A stretch of 64,000 nucleotides of DNA from Gammaproteobacteria bacterium. GTDB taxonomy: Bacteria; Pseudomonadota; Gammaproteobacteria; Pseudomonadales; JAUIET01. Below the pieces are notes generated by a model. That model was not told the DNA's origin, did no database searches, and saw only the letters and a list, made by a program, of their open reading frames with translations. Numbering within the stretch: the stretch's first letter is position 1; each line of letters opens with the position of its first letter. The stretch lies in contig JAUIET010000004.1 in the NCBI GenBank assembly GCA_030429735.1, positions 310,001 to 374,000 on the forward strand, read 5' to 3'. Positions 63,067 through 64,000 of this stretch are shown piece by piece. Made by a program: the position numbers and the translations under genes.

Positions 63067-64000
63067 ATGATCAAAACGTATAACGAGGCCCTGGCAAGGA
63101 ACTTTCTGGGCCAATCTCCACAGTGGTATAAAAACTCAATCATTTTTTTTCTGCTGTTTAACCCAATCGCACTCTGGCTGTTTGGACCGTTCGTCACCGG
63201 CTGGATATTACTGCTTGAGTTTATCTTTACGCTCGCACTTGCGCTCAAATGTTACCCGCTGCAGCCCGGCGGCCTGCTCGCTATTGAGGCTGTCTTACTG
63301 GGCATGACCAGCCCGGGCGCGGTTTACCAGGAAACCATTGGCGCCTTCGAGGTCATTTTGCTGTTGATCTTCATGGTAGCTGGCATCTACTTCATGAAAG
63401 ACCTTTTGCTGTTTGTATTTACCAAACTATTGCTTAAGGTTCGATCCAAACTGACCTTGTCTATTTTGTTTTCAATCGTAGCCGCTGTTCTCTCTGCATT
63501 TCTGGACGCTCTAACGGTAACCGCGGTATTGATCAGCGTCGGTGTCGGTTTCTACTCTGTGTACCACAAAGTAGCGTCCGGACATCACAGTGAGCACCAT
63601 CATGGGGATGACACTCACATACATCATTACCAGCGTGAACACCTGGAGCAATTCCGTGCCTTTCTAAGAAGCTTGCTTATGCATGGCGCAGTAGGTACTG
63701 CCCTGGGTGGCGTATGCACTCTGGTGGGTGAGCCACAGAACCTGTTAATTGCTGAACGCGCTGGCTGGACGTTCATAGAGTTCTTCCTGACCATGGCCCC
63801 GGTCACGATGCCGGTATTGATTGGTGGCCTGCTGACTTGTGCGTTTCTTGAACTAACGGGCTGGTTTGGTTACGGTGCCAAACTGCCTGAAGAAGTGCGC
63901 TGCATTCTCGAAGACTACGACAAGGAACAAAGTGACAAAAGGACGGCACGCGATGATGCGGCCCTTATTGTTCAGGCCCTGGTAGCGCTGGTTCTGGTAC
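63067..64000 (+). CDS. nhaB: NhaB Na+/H+ antiporter (partial, runs off the window)
   Basis: The first ~311 residues of an NhaB antiporter are present. It opens [12 protein letters not shown] and continues with [62 protein letters not shown] and [25 protein letters not shown], all close to E. coli NhaB. A His-rich loop ([16 protein letters not shown], about residue 177-192) replaces the corresponding acidic loop. It exports Na+ in exchange for protons, consistent with a saline habitat. An AAAGGA site precedes the ATG. The rest of the gene lies beyond the window. Confidence 0.95.
   Translation, partial: MIKTYNEALARNFLGQSPQWYKNSIIFFLLFNPIALWLFGPFVTGWILLLEFIFTLALALKCYPLQPGGLLAIEAVLLGMTSPGAVYQETIGAFEVILLLIFMVAGIYFMKDLLLFVFTKLLLKVRSKLTLSILFSIVAAVLSAFLDALTVTAVLISVGVGFYSVYHKVASGHHSEHHHGDDTHIHHYQREHLEQFRAFLRSLLMHGAVGTALGGVCTLVGEPQNLLIAERAGWTFIEFFLTMAPVTMPVLIGGLLTCAFLELTGWFGYGAKLPEEVRCILEDYDKEQSDKRTARDDAALIVQALVALVLV

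Overview
The window reads as chromosome of a free-living, probably marine gammaproteobacterium. The evidence is a complete Gsp-type (type II) secretion locus including GspA/GspB, an NhaB-type Na+/H+ antiporter, a SohB protease, a FimL-like protein, a deazaguanine-type transporter and intermediate base composition. I cannot name the genus from the sequence alone. Genes are dense, operons are short with many 1-4 bp stop/start overlaps, and I see no rRNA, tRNA, CRISPR array or complete insertion sequence.

Region 1 (about 0.56-36 kb) is a large exopolysaccharide (EPS) locus of the Wzx/Wzy type. It has a priming phosphoglycosyl transferase (33.6-35.0 kb), a Wzy-like polymerase, a Wzx-like flippase, a GT39-like glycosyltransferase, two GT4 and two GT2-type glycosyltransferases, and an export/control operon (Wza-like, beta-barrel, Wzz-like, tyrosine autokinase, ExeA-like ATPase). 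It also carries an asparagine-synthase-like amidotransferase, a heparinase II/III-type lyase, a GDP-mannose 6-dehydrogenase very like AlgD, a secreted lyase-like protein, and an SGNH/MBOAT O-acetylation pair. Two FemAB/GNAT-like proteins, a methyltransferase, a sugar epimerase, an LPG-synthase-type membrane protein, an acyltransferase-3 and a GlpD-like oxidase are scattered through it. Together they predict an O-acetylated, uronate-containing (probably mannuronate) heteropolysaccharide built on undecaprenyl phosphate, polymerised in the periplasm and exported through a Wza/barrel complex. The gene set resembles the polysaccharide clusters that accompany XrtA/PEP-CTERM systems, but no exosortase gene lies in this window.

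Region 2 (about 35-43 kb) is mixed housekeeping and accessory DNA. It has a small HEAT-like protein, a three-gene unit (SDR oxidoreductase, queuosine-precursor-type transporter, PTPS/QueD-like protein), an MFS exporter, a secreted gamma-glutamyltransferase and a secreted M14/AstE-like zinc hydrolase.

Region 3 (43-57.8 kb) is the type II secretion system. A long minus-strand operon gspE-F-G-H-I-J-K-L-M-(A-B) diverges from gspC-gspD2. A second secretin gene, gspD1, lies at the other end and converges on gspB. A roughly 106 bp MITE-like inverted-repeat element sits between gspM and gspA.

Region 4 (57.8-64 kb) holds a GntP-family permease, sohB, a small two-TM envelope protein, a FimL-like regulator and the start of nhaB, which is cut by the window edge.

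The observations most worth following are: a tandem GT2 pair whose second member lacks the catalytic Asp motif; a perfect 16 bp palindrome that exactly fills the spacer of a predicted promoter for the lyase gene; a PTPS-like protein lacking the QueD cysteine; two secretins in one T2SS locus; two ExeA-type ATPases serving two different envelope machines; and the MITE-like element.
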